DNA from: an uncultured Mucilaginibacter sp.
GTDB lineage: Bacteria; Bacteroidota; Bacteroidia; Sphingobacteriales; Sphingobacteriaceae
Direction of reading: 5' to 3'
Assembly: GCF_946481715.1 (NCBI RefSeq)
Contig: NZ_CAMLOV010000021.1
Location: 1 to 48,114, forward strand
DNA length: 48,114 nucleotides
Under the pieces are notes generated by a model. The model ran no database searches, was not told the origin of the DNA, and saw only the letters and a program-made list of their open reading frames with translations. How positions within the stretch are numbered: the stretch's first letter is position 1; every line of letters starts with the position of its first letter. The position numbers and the translations under genes were made by a program. This document shows, piece after piece, positions 7,782 to 16,200 of the stretch.

Positions 7782-8386
7782 TCGCTTTTAGCAAGAGACA
7801 GGTACAGTTTGTGCAGAGCAAGCACTTGCGGTATCACCAGTTTGGTATCGTCGTTAATAATTACATCGTTGGCTATATCCAGCTTTTGTTCTTCGCTCAT
7901 TTGGCGGCTGTTTCGTTTCTGCACTTCTTCCTCGCTTACTTTGTCGCGCAGCATCACCCGCTTAAAGCGTAGTTTTTCGGGCGCAGAAACCATCAGCGAA
8001 CGGTGGCACATTTTGTACGAATCGCTCTCGAACAATAAGGCAGCCTCCTTTAGCACATAAGGCACATCTTCTCGCCCTTTAAATTGATGCACCCATACCT
8101 CAAAGGCGCGGAACACTGCGGGATGCACGAGGCGGTTCAGCTTAACCAGCTCTTCTTCGTTATTGAAAACGATGCCGGCAATATGTTTGCGGTTGAGCGC
8201 TCCATCCGGCAGGTAAGAATCAGCGCCGAAGGCATTTTTGATGCCCTCTACCAATATCAAATCCTTCACCATTACCTTTTTGGCCTCATCGTCGGCATAA
8301 AAAACGGGGATGCCCAATACCTCAAATATTTTGCAAACCGTAGTTTTGCCGCTGCCTATATTGCCGGTGATGCCTACTTTAAACAT
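7778..8386 (-). CDS. coaE: Dephospho-CoA kinase
   Basis: Last step of coenzyme A synthesis: ATP-dependent phosphorylation of the 3'-hydroxyl of dephospho-CoA. 202 residues with P-loop GNIGSGKT at 8-15, the YADDEAK segment, the LVHPAVFRAFE region and the LLFESDSYKMC/lid-like RFKRVMLRDKVSEEEV stretch. The ATG overlaps the last base of the ybbR-like stop (TAATG), and its stop overlaps the exonuclease start (ATGA), so the three genes are translationally coupled. Confidence 0.95.
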   Translation of the reverse strand: MFKVGITGNIGSGKTTVCKIFEVLGIPVFYADDEAKKVMVKDLILVEGIKNAFGADSYLPDGALNRKHIAGIVFNNEEELVKLNRLVHPAVFRAFEVWVHQFKGREDVPYVLKEAALLFESDSYKMCHRSLMVSAPEKLRFKRVMLRDKVSEEEVQKRNSRQMSEEQKLDIANDVIINDDTKLVIPQVLALHKLYLSLAKSE

Positions 8387-9330
8387 TATTTTTTCACAAT
8401 AAAATCCACGTTTTGTGGTACAATTTTTACTATTTTACTGTACGATGGCAGGTGCGTAAGCTTCACAGTAAGCACCCGGTAGCCCTGCAACCATTGGTCC
8501 AGGTCGGCCACGGCCTCAAAGTCGTCCTCGTTTATATCGGCGTATTGTTTTAGGGATGTGGTAAACGTAACCTTCACCTTTTGAGGGAACACCTTCACGT
8601 CGTAAAAATTGCGGTTATTAATAAGTTTCACAGGTATCTCCATGGTTTTTTCGGTAAACTCGTCCACCGGGATAGTTACTGTAACGCTTTTTGGCAAAAC
8701 GTTTAGGTTGCCCTCGCTTACGCCCCTCAGGTTCACCCTCGATTTGAAACTCTCGTTAAGCTCATCTAATTTGATGGAGTCGGTTGGCCAGGCGGTAATT
8801 TTTGCCAGCACCTCGGCCGGGCCGCTTATGGTTACGTAAGATGGTTTTATGCTAATGGCATCTGCCTGTGCAAACTGGCGCTGGTATTTTACCTCAGCTA
8901 CCAATTTTACCGGCACGCGTTTTTTCAACCGGTTGGTAAAATCGAAATACAACGTATCAGGGTCGAACGCAATTACCTGGTGCTCGGCATCCCTTTGGGC
9001 ATTAATTTGCTTTAGCTGGTTGCTTAGCACAACATAGTTGCGGTTTTCCAGCGTGCTTAGGTCTACCACAACCTCGCTTTTGCTGTGGGCCATGCTCGAG
9101 AAAAGCATCTTCCAGCCAGTGCCCTGCACGGCTGCGTTTACAGTATCGGGCTGCAGGGAATGAAATGCGCGGCGTTGCGGTGTGTTTTTAAAAACAAGCA
9201 CCTGCCTAACGTTGTACCTGTGCGGGTTGGATAATACTGTAAACAACCACGCAACCACGGCAAATACCAGGCAGGTAATAAATGCAGATAACCGCCTGCG
9301 CTCTATTGCCGATAATTTGATAATTGCCAT
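8386..9330 (-). CDS. YbbR-like domain protein (CdaR-related), membrane anchored
   Basis: 314 residues. A single N-terminal membrane helix (about 15-33, FITCLVFAVVAWLFTVLS) is followed by extracytoplasmic YbbR-like repeats; one is visible around KKRVPVKLVAEVKY...YVTISGPAEVLAKI and another around EKTMEIPVKLINN. In Firmicutes the YbbR protein CdaR controls the diadenylate cyclase; no cyclase gene is seen here, so that role is not assumed. Position between yajC and coaE is typical of Bacteroidetes. Starts with ATG at 9330 after a 136-base gap holding an inverted repeat. Confidence 0.85.
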   Translation of the reverse strand: MAIIKLSAIERRRLSAFITCLVFAVVAWLFTVLSNPHRYNVRQVLVFKNTPQRRAFHSLQPDTVNAAVQGTGWKMLFSSMAHSKSEVVVDLSTLENRNYVVLSNQLKQINAQRDAEHQVIAFDPDTLYFDFTNRLKKRVPVKLVAEVKYQRQFAQADAISIKPSYVTISGPAEVLAKITAWPTDSIKLDELNESFKSRVNLRGVSEGNLNVLPKSVTVTIPVDEFTEKTMEIPVKLINNRNFYDVKVFPQKVKVTFTTSLKQYADINEDDFEAVADLDQWLQGYRVLTVKLTHLPSYSKIVKIVPQNVDFIVKK

Positions 9331-9339
9331 TACTTTGAG

Positions 9340-9466
9340 GTAAACGGTTAAAGGTGAAAGGGCAAAGGTAAGCCTAATAGCGTAAAATGGTGAAAAAGAA
9401 AGGCGAAAGGCGGGCTATATTTAACTAAGCCAACCTTTCGCCTTTTACCTTTATGCTTTTACCTGC
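9340..9466. repeat. AAAGGTGAAAGG word inverted repeat between yajC and ybbR
   Basis: The left arm (about 9344-9374, GGTTAAAGGTGAAAGGGC) and the right arm (9434-9466, CCTTTCGCCTTTTACC) are reverse-complementary word arrays. Inside, AAAGGCGAAAGG (9399-9410) pairs perfectly with 9434-9445. On the minus strand this lies in the transcript between yajC and ybbR, where it could attenuate or process the mRNA. Confidence 0.7.
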
Positions 9467-9802
9467 TTATTTTACAACAGCAGGAGTGTTTAACGCTTTA
9501 GATTCTTCTAAAGAGATGGCCGATTTGCTGAAACGGATGCGGGCACCGTTCTCTACTTCAATTAAAAAGGTAGTGTCGGCAACTTCGTAAATTTTACCGT
9601 GTATGCCGGCGGTGGTTATTACCTTATCGCCTTTTTTTAGTTCTTCTACGTATTTCTTTTGGTCTTTAGCCTTTTTCATTTGCGGGCGTATCATAAAGAA
9701 ATAAAATACAATCGCAATTGCCCCGAACATGATAATATTGGGGTTGATACCGAAAAAAGTTGGGGCTGCTGCACCTTGTAGTAAAATAGTTGCTGTCGTC
9801 AT
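9467..9802 (-). CDS. yajC: Sec translocase accessory subunit YajC
   Basis: 111 residues. One membrane helix around residues 22-40 (NIIMFGAIAIVFYFFMIRPQ) is followed directly by the family motif RPQMKKAKDQKKYVEELKKGDKVITTAGIHGKI and a small beta domain. YajC associates with SecDF in protein export at the inner membrane. It is 15 bases downstream of the DUF1573 lipoprotein gene in one operon. Confidence 0.94.
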   Translation of the reverse strand: MTTATILLQGAAAPTFFGINPNIIMFGAIAIVFYFFMIRPQMKKAKDQKKYVEELKKGDKVITTAGIHGKIYEVADTTFLIEVENGARIRFSKSAISLEESKALNTPAVVK

Positions 9803-9817
9803 TTTTAAGTTTATATA

Positions 9818-10252
9818 TTATTTAGTTGTTACCTCGCCAATTAGGTGTACCATGCTTTGTGCAGGGTTTGTGTTGGCGGTAACGGTTATTTGTTTATCCT
9901 GCAGCCCCATTTTGCCTACGCTGCTAAAAGTTACTTTTATAGCGCCATCGGCACCGGGCTGTATAGGTGTGTTTGGCCACTCGGGCTTGGTACAGCCACA
10001 TGTGGCAATAGCATCCTTAATAATCAGCGGCGATTTGCCGGTGTTGGTGAACTTAAATTCGTAAGTTACCTTATCGCCTGTTTTAATTTTACCAAAATCG
10101 TGTGTTTCCTTCTCAAACTTTATGATGGGCGCATTGGTAGCGCTCACGTTTTCGGCATTGGCAGCAGTTGCAGCACCGGTTTGTGTTGTTGAAGAATTGC
10201 AAGCCGACAAAAGCAGGCCGGCAGTTAGGGTACATAAAATTAGCTTTTTCAT
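9818..10252 (-). CDS. DUF1573 lipoprotein
   Basis: 144 residues. N-terminal signal with lipobox LLSAC (Cys18), then a low-complexity Ala/Asn/Thr linker. The single Ig-like DUF1573 domain shows FEKETHDFGKIKTGDKVTYE, FTNTGKSPLIIKDAIATCGC and the closing GKMGLQDKQITVTANTNP. Predicted outer- or inner-membrane lipoprotein of unknown role, common in Bacteroidetes. Lies 6 bases after nusB and 15 before yajC. Confidence 0.92.
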   Translation of the reverse strand: MKKLILCTLTAGLLLSACNSSTTQTGAATAANAENVSATNAPIIKFEKETHDFGKIKTGDKVTYEFKFTNTGKSPLIIKDAIATCGCTKPEWPNTPIQPGADGAIKVTFSSVGKMGLQDKQITVTANTNPAQSMVHLIGEVTTK

Positions 10253-10258
10253 GATATG

Positions 10259-11206
10259 TTATTCTATTAATCCTCTGCCTATTTTCTTTATTTTATTATC
10301 GGCTTTAAGTTCAAACAAAATCTTGTCTAATATACCGTTTATAAACGAATTACTTTTAGGGGTGCTAAACTCCTTTGATATTTCTAAATACTCGTTAATG
10401 GTAACCTTTACCGGGATGGAGGTAAAATTAATAAATTCTACAATAGCCATCTTCATTAATAAAGTATCCATCATGGCAATACGGTCGGGCTCCCAGTTCT
10501 GCGTTTTTTCGGCAATAAGCGCCTGGTATTGCTTATCGTACCTAATGGTTTGCTCGTACAGGTTTATAACAAATTCGCGGTCTTCTACCCAGTTGCCGCT
10601 AATTTCGGCCAGTTGGTTTTCTTTAGGGTTATCGTAGGCAAAGTTTTTAAATGTTTTGGCTATTAGCGCCTGCAACACTTCCCTATCTACCGGCCAGTAA
10701 ATAAATTTATCTTCAAAAACCTGTTCGGCAAGCGAAGATTTTAGGATAATCTTTTTGAAAATGAATTTAATGATGTCTTTATCGGTGCCAATGGTATCGC
10801 CTGTTTTGGCCAGGTATTCGGCATACTCGGGCGAGTTTTTTAAAGTAATAAACAATGATTTTGCCAATTCGGGGTCAAACGACCACTCTACCTTGTATTT
10901 TTTAAGCGCTACTAAATATTCCTTATTATCGCCAAGGGAAGTGTAAAACCTGTTGCTTAATATTTTAAGGTTGGGGTTTAGGTCCTCTTTGGTTGGCAAG
11001 TGCTTGTTTGCCCTTTCTTCTGCATCGCGCTCGGTATAGCCTATAACCTCGCTGATGAGCGACAGCATCCAGATGTACATTTCAAATACCTGGTCTATAC
11101 TGCTTAGCAGTTGTTTTTCGTGATGTTTAATGTCGCTCGAGCTCGACTGGTGGTACGCGTATAACGATTGTAATACTTTTACCCTAAGGTGCCTTCTGTT
11201 TAACAT
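10259..11206 (-). CDS. nusB: Transcription antitermination factor NusB (long Bacteroidetes form)
   Basis: Part of the NusB-NusE complex that binds boxA in rRNA leaders. 315 residues, about twice the E. coli length. The first residues MLNRRHLRVKVLQSLYAYHQ hold the conserved RNA-binding arginine patch, and the C-terminal part (about 175-300) carries the rest of the helical NusB fold (IRYDKQYQALIAEKTQNWE...AIVEFINFTSIPVKVTINEYLEISKEFSTPKSNSFINGILDKI). The middle insertion is typical of this phylum. First gene of the chain through DUF5522. Confidence 0.93.
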   Translation of the reverse strand: MLNRRHLRVKVLQSLYAYHQSSSSDIKHHEKQLLSSIDQVFEMYIWMLSLISEVIGYTERDAEERANKHLPTKEDLNPNLKILSNRFYTSLGDNKEYLVALKKYKVEWSFDPELAKSLFITLKNSPEYAEYLAKTGDTIGTDKDIIKFIFKKIILKSSLAEQVFEDKFIYWPVDREVLQALIAKTFKNFAYDNPKENQLAEISGNWVEDREFVINLYEQTIRYDKQYQALIAEKTQNWEPDRIAMMDTLLMKMAIVEFINFTSIPVKVTINEYLEISKEFSTPKSNSFINGILDKILFELKADNKIKKIGRGLIE

Positions 11207-11256
11207 TTGTAAGAACGATTATGCCCCGGTAAACCGCGGCTGTTTATGATAATTGT

Positions 11257-12342
11257 TTAATAGGTTGATTTTACTTTTTTTATATCTGAAATACGTTTTT
11301 CGGCTATTTTGTTTGCTGCATTTATAGTAGAAATATTTTCGGCTTTAGATAGCTTTAACACATTGCGCGTGGCCTCGTAAATATTCTCGGTAAGTTGCAT
11401 GGTGCGCTTCTTGCTAAAGCCCATCAGTTCCGAGTAACAATTGATGATGCCGCCAGCGTTTATTACGTAATCGGGCGCAAATAAGATGCCTTTATCAAGC
11501 AGCATTTGCCCGTGCAGGGCCTCGTCCTGCAGTTGGTTATTTGCCGAACCGGCTATAATTCCGCATTGCAATTTTCCAATAGTTTGGGTGTTGATGGTAG
11601 ACCCTAAAGCACAGGGGGCGTAGATATCGGCATTGATATCAAATATGCTGTTGTTTGATACCGCTTCGGCACCGTATTTTTTTGACACCTGACGGGTACG
11701 CTCATCGTTTATGTCGCTTACAAACACTTTGGCGTTCTCATCGCGCAGCAACTTTACCAGGTGCTCGCCAACGTGGCCAATGCCCTGCACAATTACCGAG
11801 CGGCCTGTTATATTATCGTTTCCGTAAAGTTCTTTTATGCAGGCCTTTATGCCCATGTAAACGCCTAAGGCGGCTACAGGTGCCGGGTCGCCGCTCCCGC
11901 CCATGGTTTCGGGCACGCCGGTAACATGCTGGGTTTCCATGCGGATATACTCCATATCGCGCGGGTTGGTGCCCACATCTTCGGCAGTGATAAATTCGCC
12001 GTTAAGGTTTTTGATGAAACGCCCAAACTTACGCAGCAAAGCCTCCGTTTTATCTTTGCGCGAATCGCCTATAATAACGGCCTTGCCTCCGCCCAGGTTT
12101 AAACCTGCAATGGCCGATTTATAGGTCATGCTTTTGGAAAGGCGCAGTACATCTTGTAAGGCTTCCTGCTCGGTTTTGTAGGCCCAAAAGCGGGTACCCC
12201 CCAAAGCAGGGCCAAGCGTAGTATCATGAATGGCTATTATTGCCCTCAAACCGGTATCCGGATCGCTGCAAAACACAACTTTTTTGTGGCCGAGAGCATC
12301 GAGCTGGTTAAAAATACTATCGGTTGACGGATTAATGGGCAT
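11257..12342 (-). CDS. Leucine/valine-type Glu/Leu/Phe/Val dehydrogenase
   Basis: NAD-dependent oxidative deamination of branched-chain amino acids, or the reverse. 361 residues. TLGPALGGTRFW, then MTYKSAIAGLNLGGGKAVI with K75 and K87 at the positions of the substrate-binding and catalytic lysines of leucine dehydrogenase. FITAEDVGT, and the Rossmann motif QGIGHVGEHL follow. Length and motifs fit leucine dehydrogenase better than glutamate dehydrogenase (about 420-450 residues). Its stop is 50 bases before nusB, so some read-through is possible. A good promoter lies upstream. Confidence 0.9.
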   Translation of the reverse strand: MPINPSTDSIFNQLDALGHKKVVFCSDPDTGLRAIIAIHDTTLGPALGGTRFWAYKTEQEALQDVLRLSKSMTYKSAIAGLNLGGGKAVIIGDSRKDKTEALLRKFGRFIKNLNGEFITAEDVGTNPRDMEYIRMETQHVTGVPETMGGSGDPAPVAALGVYMGIKACIKELYGNDNITGRSVIVQGIGHVGEHLVKLLRDENAKVFVSDINDERTRQVSKKYGAEAVSNNSIFDINADIYAPCALGSTINTQTIGKLQCGIIAGSANNQLQDEALHGQMLLDKGILFAPDYVINAGGIINCYSELMGFSKKRTMQLTENIYEATRNVLKLSKAENISTINAANKIAEKRISDIKKVKSTY

Positions 12343-12379
12343 TACAGAGCGGCAAAAAAATATTCGTTTTTCAGTTTTG

Positions 12380-12410
12380 CAAAAGTATAGGTTTTTTTAA
12401 TAGGGACAAA
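12380..12410 (-). promoter_or_regulatory. Promoter of the leucine-type dehydrogenase gene
   Basis: On the minus strand TTTG (12410-12407), a 19-base spacer and TACTTTTG (12387-12380) match the Bacteroidetes -33/-7 consensus. The predicted transcript starts about 30 bases before the ATG at 12342. One of the best promoter matches in the window. Confidence 0.65.
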
Positions 12411-12515
12411 GTATATTACAGAAGAGTTGAAATGTTGGAAGGTTTGGAGCGGTTAAATAAAGCAGAAATAGGGAATGCCTGACGTAAGATAATTTGAAAA
12501 AAATGCAGAAAAAAA

Positions 12516-12572
12516 TTTCATAATCAAGACATTTGTCTGTACATTTGAGGACATAATGCAAGGAGGTAAAAA
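12516..12572 (+). promoter_or_regulatory. Promoter, possible operator and strong Shine-Dalgarno of the Xre/RES pair
   Basis: TTTC (12516-12519), a 20-base spacer and TACATTTG (12540-12547) form a near-consensus promoter. ACATTTG occurs twice, at 12529-12535 and 12541-12547, as a 12-base-spaced direct repeat, a candidate autoregulatory site for the Xre protein. AAGGAGG at 12560-12566 is a full Shine-Dalgarno six bases before the ATG, which is unusual in this phylum. Confidence 0.5.
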
Positions 12573-13058
12573 ATGAAAGAGCCAAAAATATTCAATATCG
12601 ATAACCTTGGGTACGAGGCATCTGAAAGCGATAACGTTTTCAATTTTTTGTTAGCAGAACCAAACGTTGCCTATCAGCGTACCCCTCCTTCTGCAGAAAA
12701 CATTATCGATAACATCCGCGATGGGTTGCCCAAAAAAGCCATTGATACCGTCTTGGCTAAAACCAGCATATCCCGTACGCAGCTGTCCAATATACTGCAT
12801 ATCAGCACCCGCCAATTAAACCGTTACGAAAAAGATGAACGGCTATCTCCCGAGCAATCAAATTTTTTGTACGAATTTACGCGCATTTACACACGCGGGC
12901 TCGATATCCTTGGCGATGCAGCCACCACCGATGCCTGGCTTGCCCGCCCCAATTTGGCATTAGGCGATGTATCGCCCATTGAGTTGCTTGATACAGGCGA
13001 GGGCGCACGCATGGTAAATGATTTGCTGTCAAACATCGAGTACGGCTTTTACTCGTGA
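12573..13058 (+). CDS. Xre/MbcA/ParS-type antitoxin of a RES toxin-antitoxin pair
   Basis: 161 residues. A central helix-turn-helix (TSISRTQLSNILHISTRQLN, about 65-90) is followed by the toxin-binding C-terminal domain of the MbcA/ParS/Xre family (DUF2384): DAWLARPNLALGDVSPIELLD and the terminal ARMVNDLLSNIEYGFYS. In characterised pairs the antitoxin's C-terminus blocks the RES active site and the complex represses its own operon. Start chosen at ATG 12573 with a strong Shine-Dalgarno. The stop overlaps the toxin start (ATGA at 13055-13058). Confidence 0.93.
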   Translation: MKEPKIFNIDNLGYEASESDNVFNFLLAEPNVAYQRTPPSAENIIDNIRDGLPKKAIDTVLAKTSISRTQLSNILHISTRQLNRYEKDERLSPEQSNFLYEFTRIYTRGLDILGDAATTDAWLARPNLALGDVSPIELLDTGEGARMVNDLLSNIEYGFYS

Positions 13059-13510
13059 TATTTTACAGGATAACCCGGGAAAAATACGCCCACGACCTTA
13101 GCGGTAAAGGCGGGCTGCTATCTGCAGCGCGATGGCATAAGCATATTCCGGTGATCTACGCATCGGTAAATTCATCAACCTGCATTTTAGAGAAGCTGGT
13201 TCACCTACAAACCGGCGAAATACATAACGACCTGGTATCGGTAACCATTATAGCACCCGATGATACCAGTAGTGAGCGAATAGAAATAGCACAACTACCT
13301 CTTAACTGGCGCAAATACCCCAGCCCTGCCATGTTACAGCGGATAGGCAACGGCTGGCTAAAAGCTAAAGGAGCAGCACTGCTGTACATCCCCAGCGCCA
13401 TTGACCCACAAGCCAAAAATGTTTTGATAAACCCCATGCATCCCCAAGCAGCGCTTTTTAAAATCGGCGATGTGCAGCCTTTTAGGTTTGATAAGCGGCT
13501 GGTAAAATAA
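13055..13510 (+). CDS. RES-domain toxin
   Basis: 151 residues. The RES fold is an ADP-ribosyltransferase-like enzyme; characterised members degrade NAD+ (MbcT) or ADP-ribosylate a nucleotide-metabolism enzyme (ParT). Visible residues: R5 in FYRI, the LSGKGGLLSAARWH block (R27), VIYASVNSSTCILEKL with Y35 and E46, and the C-terminal PSAID...NVLINPMHPQA segment. All core positions appear intact, so it should be active. Which activity it has cannot be told from sequence alone. Translationally coupled to the upstream antitoxin by a four-base overlap. Confidence 0.93.
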   Translation: MIFYRITREKYAHDLSGKGGLLSAARWHKHIPVIYASVNSSTCILEKLVHLQTGEIHNDLVSVTIIAPDDTSSERIEIAQLPLNWRKYPSPAMLQRIGNGWLKAKGAALLYIPSAIDPQAKNVLINPMHPQAALFKIGDVQPFRFDKRLVK

Positions 13511-13585
13511 CGCCATAGTAACGCCATCTTTCATCTTTTATCTTTCTATCCTTAGTGCCTTTTATTTACTTTTGGGCATTAACCA

Positions 13586-15373
13586 ATGAAAGAGCTCGCG
13601 TACCTTAATAAATTCTTTTATAAATACCGATGGCGGCTGGTGCCGGGCGTACTGTTTGTTATTATATCAAACATATTTGCGGTATTGCCTGCACAAGTGG
13701 TGAGGGTTGCATTTGATTTGGTTACCGAGAACATTAGCACCTACCAGCTTTTTACCGGTTTTAACCGGCAGGAGATGATTTACGATATTTTTGGCTCCAG
13801 TTTATTGCTGTTCGGGCTGCTTGTGCTTATACTTTCGTTGCTGCGGGGCTTGTTTTTGTTTTTTATGCGCCAGACAATTATACTGATGTCGCGGCATATC
13901 GAGTACGATATGAAGAACGAGATTTACAACCATTACCAGCGCTTATCCCTCGCCTTTTACCGCCGCCATAACACCGGCGACCTGATGAACCGCGTTACCG
14001 AGGATGTTAGCCGGGTGCGTATGTACCTTGGGCCGGGTATTATGTACAGTATTAATACGGTTATCCTTTTTGTGCTTGTTATTTATGCCATGGTTACCGT
14101 AAACCTAAGGCTGGCTATATTTTCGATATTGCCGTTGCCGGTTTTGGCCGTGATCATTTTTTATGTGAACACCATTATTGAACACCGCAGCGAGCAAATA
14201 CAAAAACGCTTATCGGGTTTATCCAGCTTTGTACAGGAAAACTTTTCGGGGATCAGGGTGATCAAATCATACGTGCGCGAAGGTTTTGTGCGCGAAAAAT
14301 TTGCCGCCGAAAGCGAAGATTACAAAACCCAAAGCATGGGCATGGCCAAAGTGCAGGCCATGTTTTTCCCGTCCATGCTGCTGCTGATAGGATTGAGCAA
14401 TGTTATTACCATGTACATTGGTGGTGTTGAGGTAATGAAGGGCAATATCACCGCGGGCAACATCGCCGAGTTTATTGTGTATTTAAATATGCTCGCCTTC
14501 CCGGTAATATCCTTAGGCTGGGTAACCTCACTGATACAGCGGGCGGCAGCATCGCAAAAACGGATAAACGAGTTTCTGCACGAAGAGCCGGAGATCATCT
14601 CGCCAAAAGCCCTGCCTCATAAACTGGCCGGGAAAATAGAATTCAGAGATGTATCGTTCACTTACCCGGATACTGGTATACAGGCACTAAAAAACGTGTC
14701 CTTTGTAGCTAATCCCGGCGAAATGGTGGCCATTATAGGTCGAACTGGTTCGGGGAAATCCACCATCGGTAATTTAATTATGCGGATGTACGACAGTACC
14801 GGCGGACAGGTTTTGATAGATGATAAGCTCCTAACACAGCTCGACCTGGATAACTACCGCTCACAAATTGGCTTTGTGCCGCAGGAGGTTTTTTTGTTTT
14901 CGGATATCATATCGCACAACATAGCTTTTAGTGCCGATGTGCTGGATATGCCGCGTGTAGAGCAGGCTGCTAAAGACGCCGCAGTGTACAACAACATTAT
15001 GGAGCTGGATAAAGGCTTTGAAACACTGATTGGCGAACGCGGCGTTACGCTTAGCGGCGGGCAAAAACAACGGGTAAGTATTGCACGGGCAATAGTAAAG
15101 CAGCCCCAGGTGCTGATATTTGATGATTGCCTCTCTGCCGTAGATACCCGCACCGAGGAGGAGATATTAAACAACCTTGGCCGCATTATGCAGGATAAAA
15201 CCAGCATCATTATATCGCACCGTATATCAACCATTAAAAATGCCGACAAGATATTGGTAATAGATAACGGCGAAATAATTGAACAGGGCACCCACAACCA
15301 ATTAATGGATTTGAAAAACGCCTATTTTGAATTGTACGAAAAGCAATTGCTGGAGGAAGAGGAGAATGTTTGA
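13586..15373 (+). CDS. ABC transporter, fused permease-ATPase (MsbA/exporter type)
   Basis: 595 residues. The six-helix exporter domain spans about 1-320. The nucleotide-binding domain follows with Walker A GRTGSGKST, Q-loop PQEVFLFSD, signature LSGGQKQR, Walker B VLIFDDCLSAVD and H-loop IISHR. Works as a homodimer or with a second half-transporter; none is adjacent. Substrate unknown: lipid, drug or peptide are all possible. A TACTTTTG -7-like element lies at 13567-13574, 11 bases before the ATG, which would give a very short leader. Confidence 0.93.
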   Translation: MKELAYLNKFFYKYRWRLVPGVLFVIISNIFAVLPAQVVRVAFDLVTENISTYQLFTGFNRQEMIYDIFGSSLLLFGLLVLILSLLRGLFLFFMRQTIILMSRHIEYDMKNEIYNHYQRLSLAFYRRHNTGDLMNRVTEDVSRVRMYLGPGIMYSINTVILFVLVIYAMVTVNLRLAIFSILPLPVLAVIIFYVNTIIEHRSEQIQKRLSGLSSFVQENFSGIRVIKSYVREGFVREKFAAESEDYKTQSMGMAKVQAMFFPSMLLLIGLSNVITMYIGGVEVMKGNITAGNIAEFIVYLNMLAFPVISLGWVTSLIQRAAASQKRINEFLHEEPEIISPKALPHKLAGKIEFRDVSFTYPDTGIQALKNVSFVANPGEMVAIIGRTGSGKSTIGNLIMRMYDSTGGQVLIDDKLLTQLDLDNYRSQIGFVPQEVFLFSDIISHNIAFSADVLDMPRVEQAAKDAAVYNNIMELDKGFETLIGERGVTLSGGQKQRVSIARAIVKQPQVLIFDDCLSAVDTRTEEEILNNLGRIMQDKTSIIISHRISTIKNADKILVIDNGEIIEQGTHNQLMDLKNAYFELYEKQLLEEEENV

Positions 15374-15380
15374 TAGCCGC

Positions 15381-15587
15381 CTACCCTGCCCGGTTTATAT
15401 TGGCGGCATACCTGCCTTTGGGGCCGATGGTAACTTCAAAGCTAACCTTATCGCCCTCTTTTAACACTTTATAATAGCTTGCCTCTAAAGCGCTGAAATG
15501 CGCAAAAAGGTCCTCCCCGCCATCATCGGGTGTAATAAAGCCAAAACCTTTAGAATAGTTAAACCATTTTAGTGTACCGGTTGCCAT
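15381..15587 (-). CDS. Cold-shock domain protein
   Basis: 68 residues, a complete single-domain CSD protein that binds single-stranded [27 protein letters not shown] contains RNP1 (KGFGFI); RNP2 is DLFAHF in place of the usual VFVHF. The end [14 protein letters not shown] is the family close. It is convergent with the ABC gene (stops eight bases apart). It has about 200 bases of A/T-rich upstream sequence, room for the long leader often seen for cold-inducible members, but no thermosensor structure was verified. Confidence 0.95.
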   Translation of the reverse strand: MATGTLKWFNYSKGFGFITPDDGGEDLFAHFSALEASYYKVLKEGDKVSFEVTIGPKGRYAANINRAG

Positions 15588-15790
15588 AATTATTGTTTGC
15601 TTTAGGGTTTAATGCACAGGTGTAAGGTAGTAATTAAGAATTAAACGCCCTTTAAGTTTTAACAGAAGGCACTCTATACAGACACCACCAACGAATGTTT
15701 TAATAAATATTCAATATTGTTACAATTAGTACTTGCGCGTTAAAAATTTAATTATATTTATCCCAACCAAAACTATTACGATTACGATTT

Positions 15791-16111
15791 ATGGGAGATT
15801 TTGACAACAGAGAGCGTGAGGAAGTGTACTCCAAAAAGGTGAGAGCCGGGAAGAGAACTTATTTTTTTGACGTAAAGGCAACCCGGAGCAACGATTACTA
15901 TGTTACTATTACAGAAAGCAAAAAGCGCTTGGAAGACGGGGTTTTTATTAAACACAAAATATTTTTATACAAAGAAGATTTTGAAAAATTTGCCGAAGGA
16001 TTAAAAGAAACGGTAGATTATATAAAAGACCACCAGGAGGTTGTAGAGAAACGGTACGAATTTAGCGAGAGCCCAGAAGTGGCCAAGGCTGACGAAGATT
16101 TCTCATTTTAA
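15791..16111 (+). CDS. PUR-alpha-like nucleic-acid-binding protein (DUF3276)
   Basis: 106 residues. The PUR repeat is visible from EEVYSKKVRAGKRTYFFDVKA through NDYYVTITESKKR to HKIFLYKEDFEKFAEGLKETVDYIKDH. Bacterial PUR proteins (for example in Borrelia) form dimers that bind single-stranded nucleic acid; the Bacteroidetes members are annotated DUF3276 and are widespread but little studied. The charged C-terminal tail (EFSESPEVAKADEDFSF) is outside the fold. A terminator follows. Confidence 0.92.
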   Translation: MGDFDNREREEVYSKKVRAGKRTYFFDVKATRSNDYYVTITESKKRLEDGVFIKHKIFLYKEDFEKFAEGLKETVDYIKDHQEVVEKRYEFSESPEVAKADEDFSF

Positions 16112-16149
16112 AGGTTAGGCCCTAATTTAAACCTAAATATTACAAGCAA

Positions 16150-16182
16150 AATACCCCGCCCAAAAGGCTGGGTATTTTTGTT
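16150..16182. terminator. Bidirectional terminator between the PUR gene and mgtE
   Basis: AATACCCCGCC and GGCTGGGTATT form an 11-pair stem with one mismatch and a CAAAA loop, followed by TTTTG on the plus strand and preceded by GCAAA on the other side. It is placed between two convergent genes. Confidence 0.75.
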
Positions 16183-16200
16183 TAATAGTTATTCCGTTGT

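Noticed and set aside
12500..13510. Larger defence island around the RES toxin pair
   Set aside because: Neighbours are a dehydrogenase and an ABC exporter; there are no restriction, CBASS, retron or phage genes nearby.
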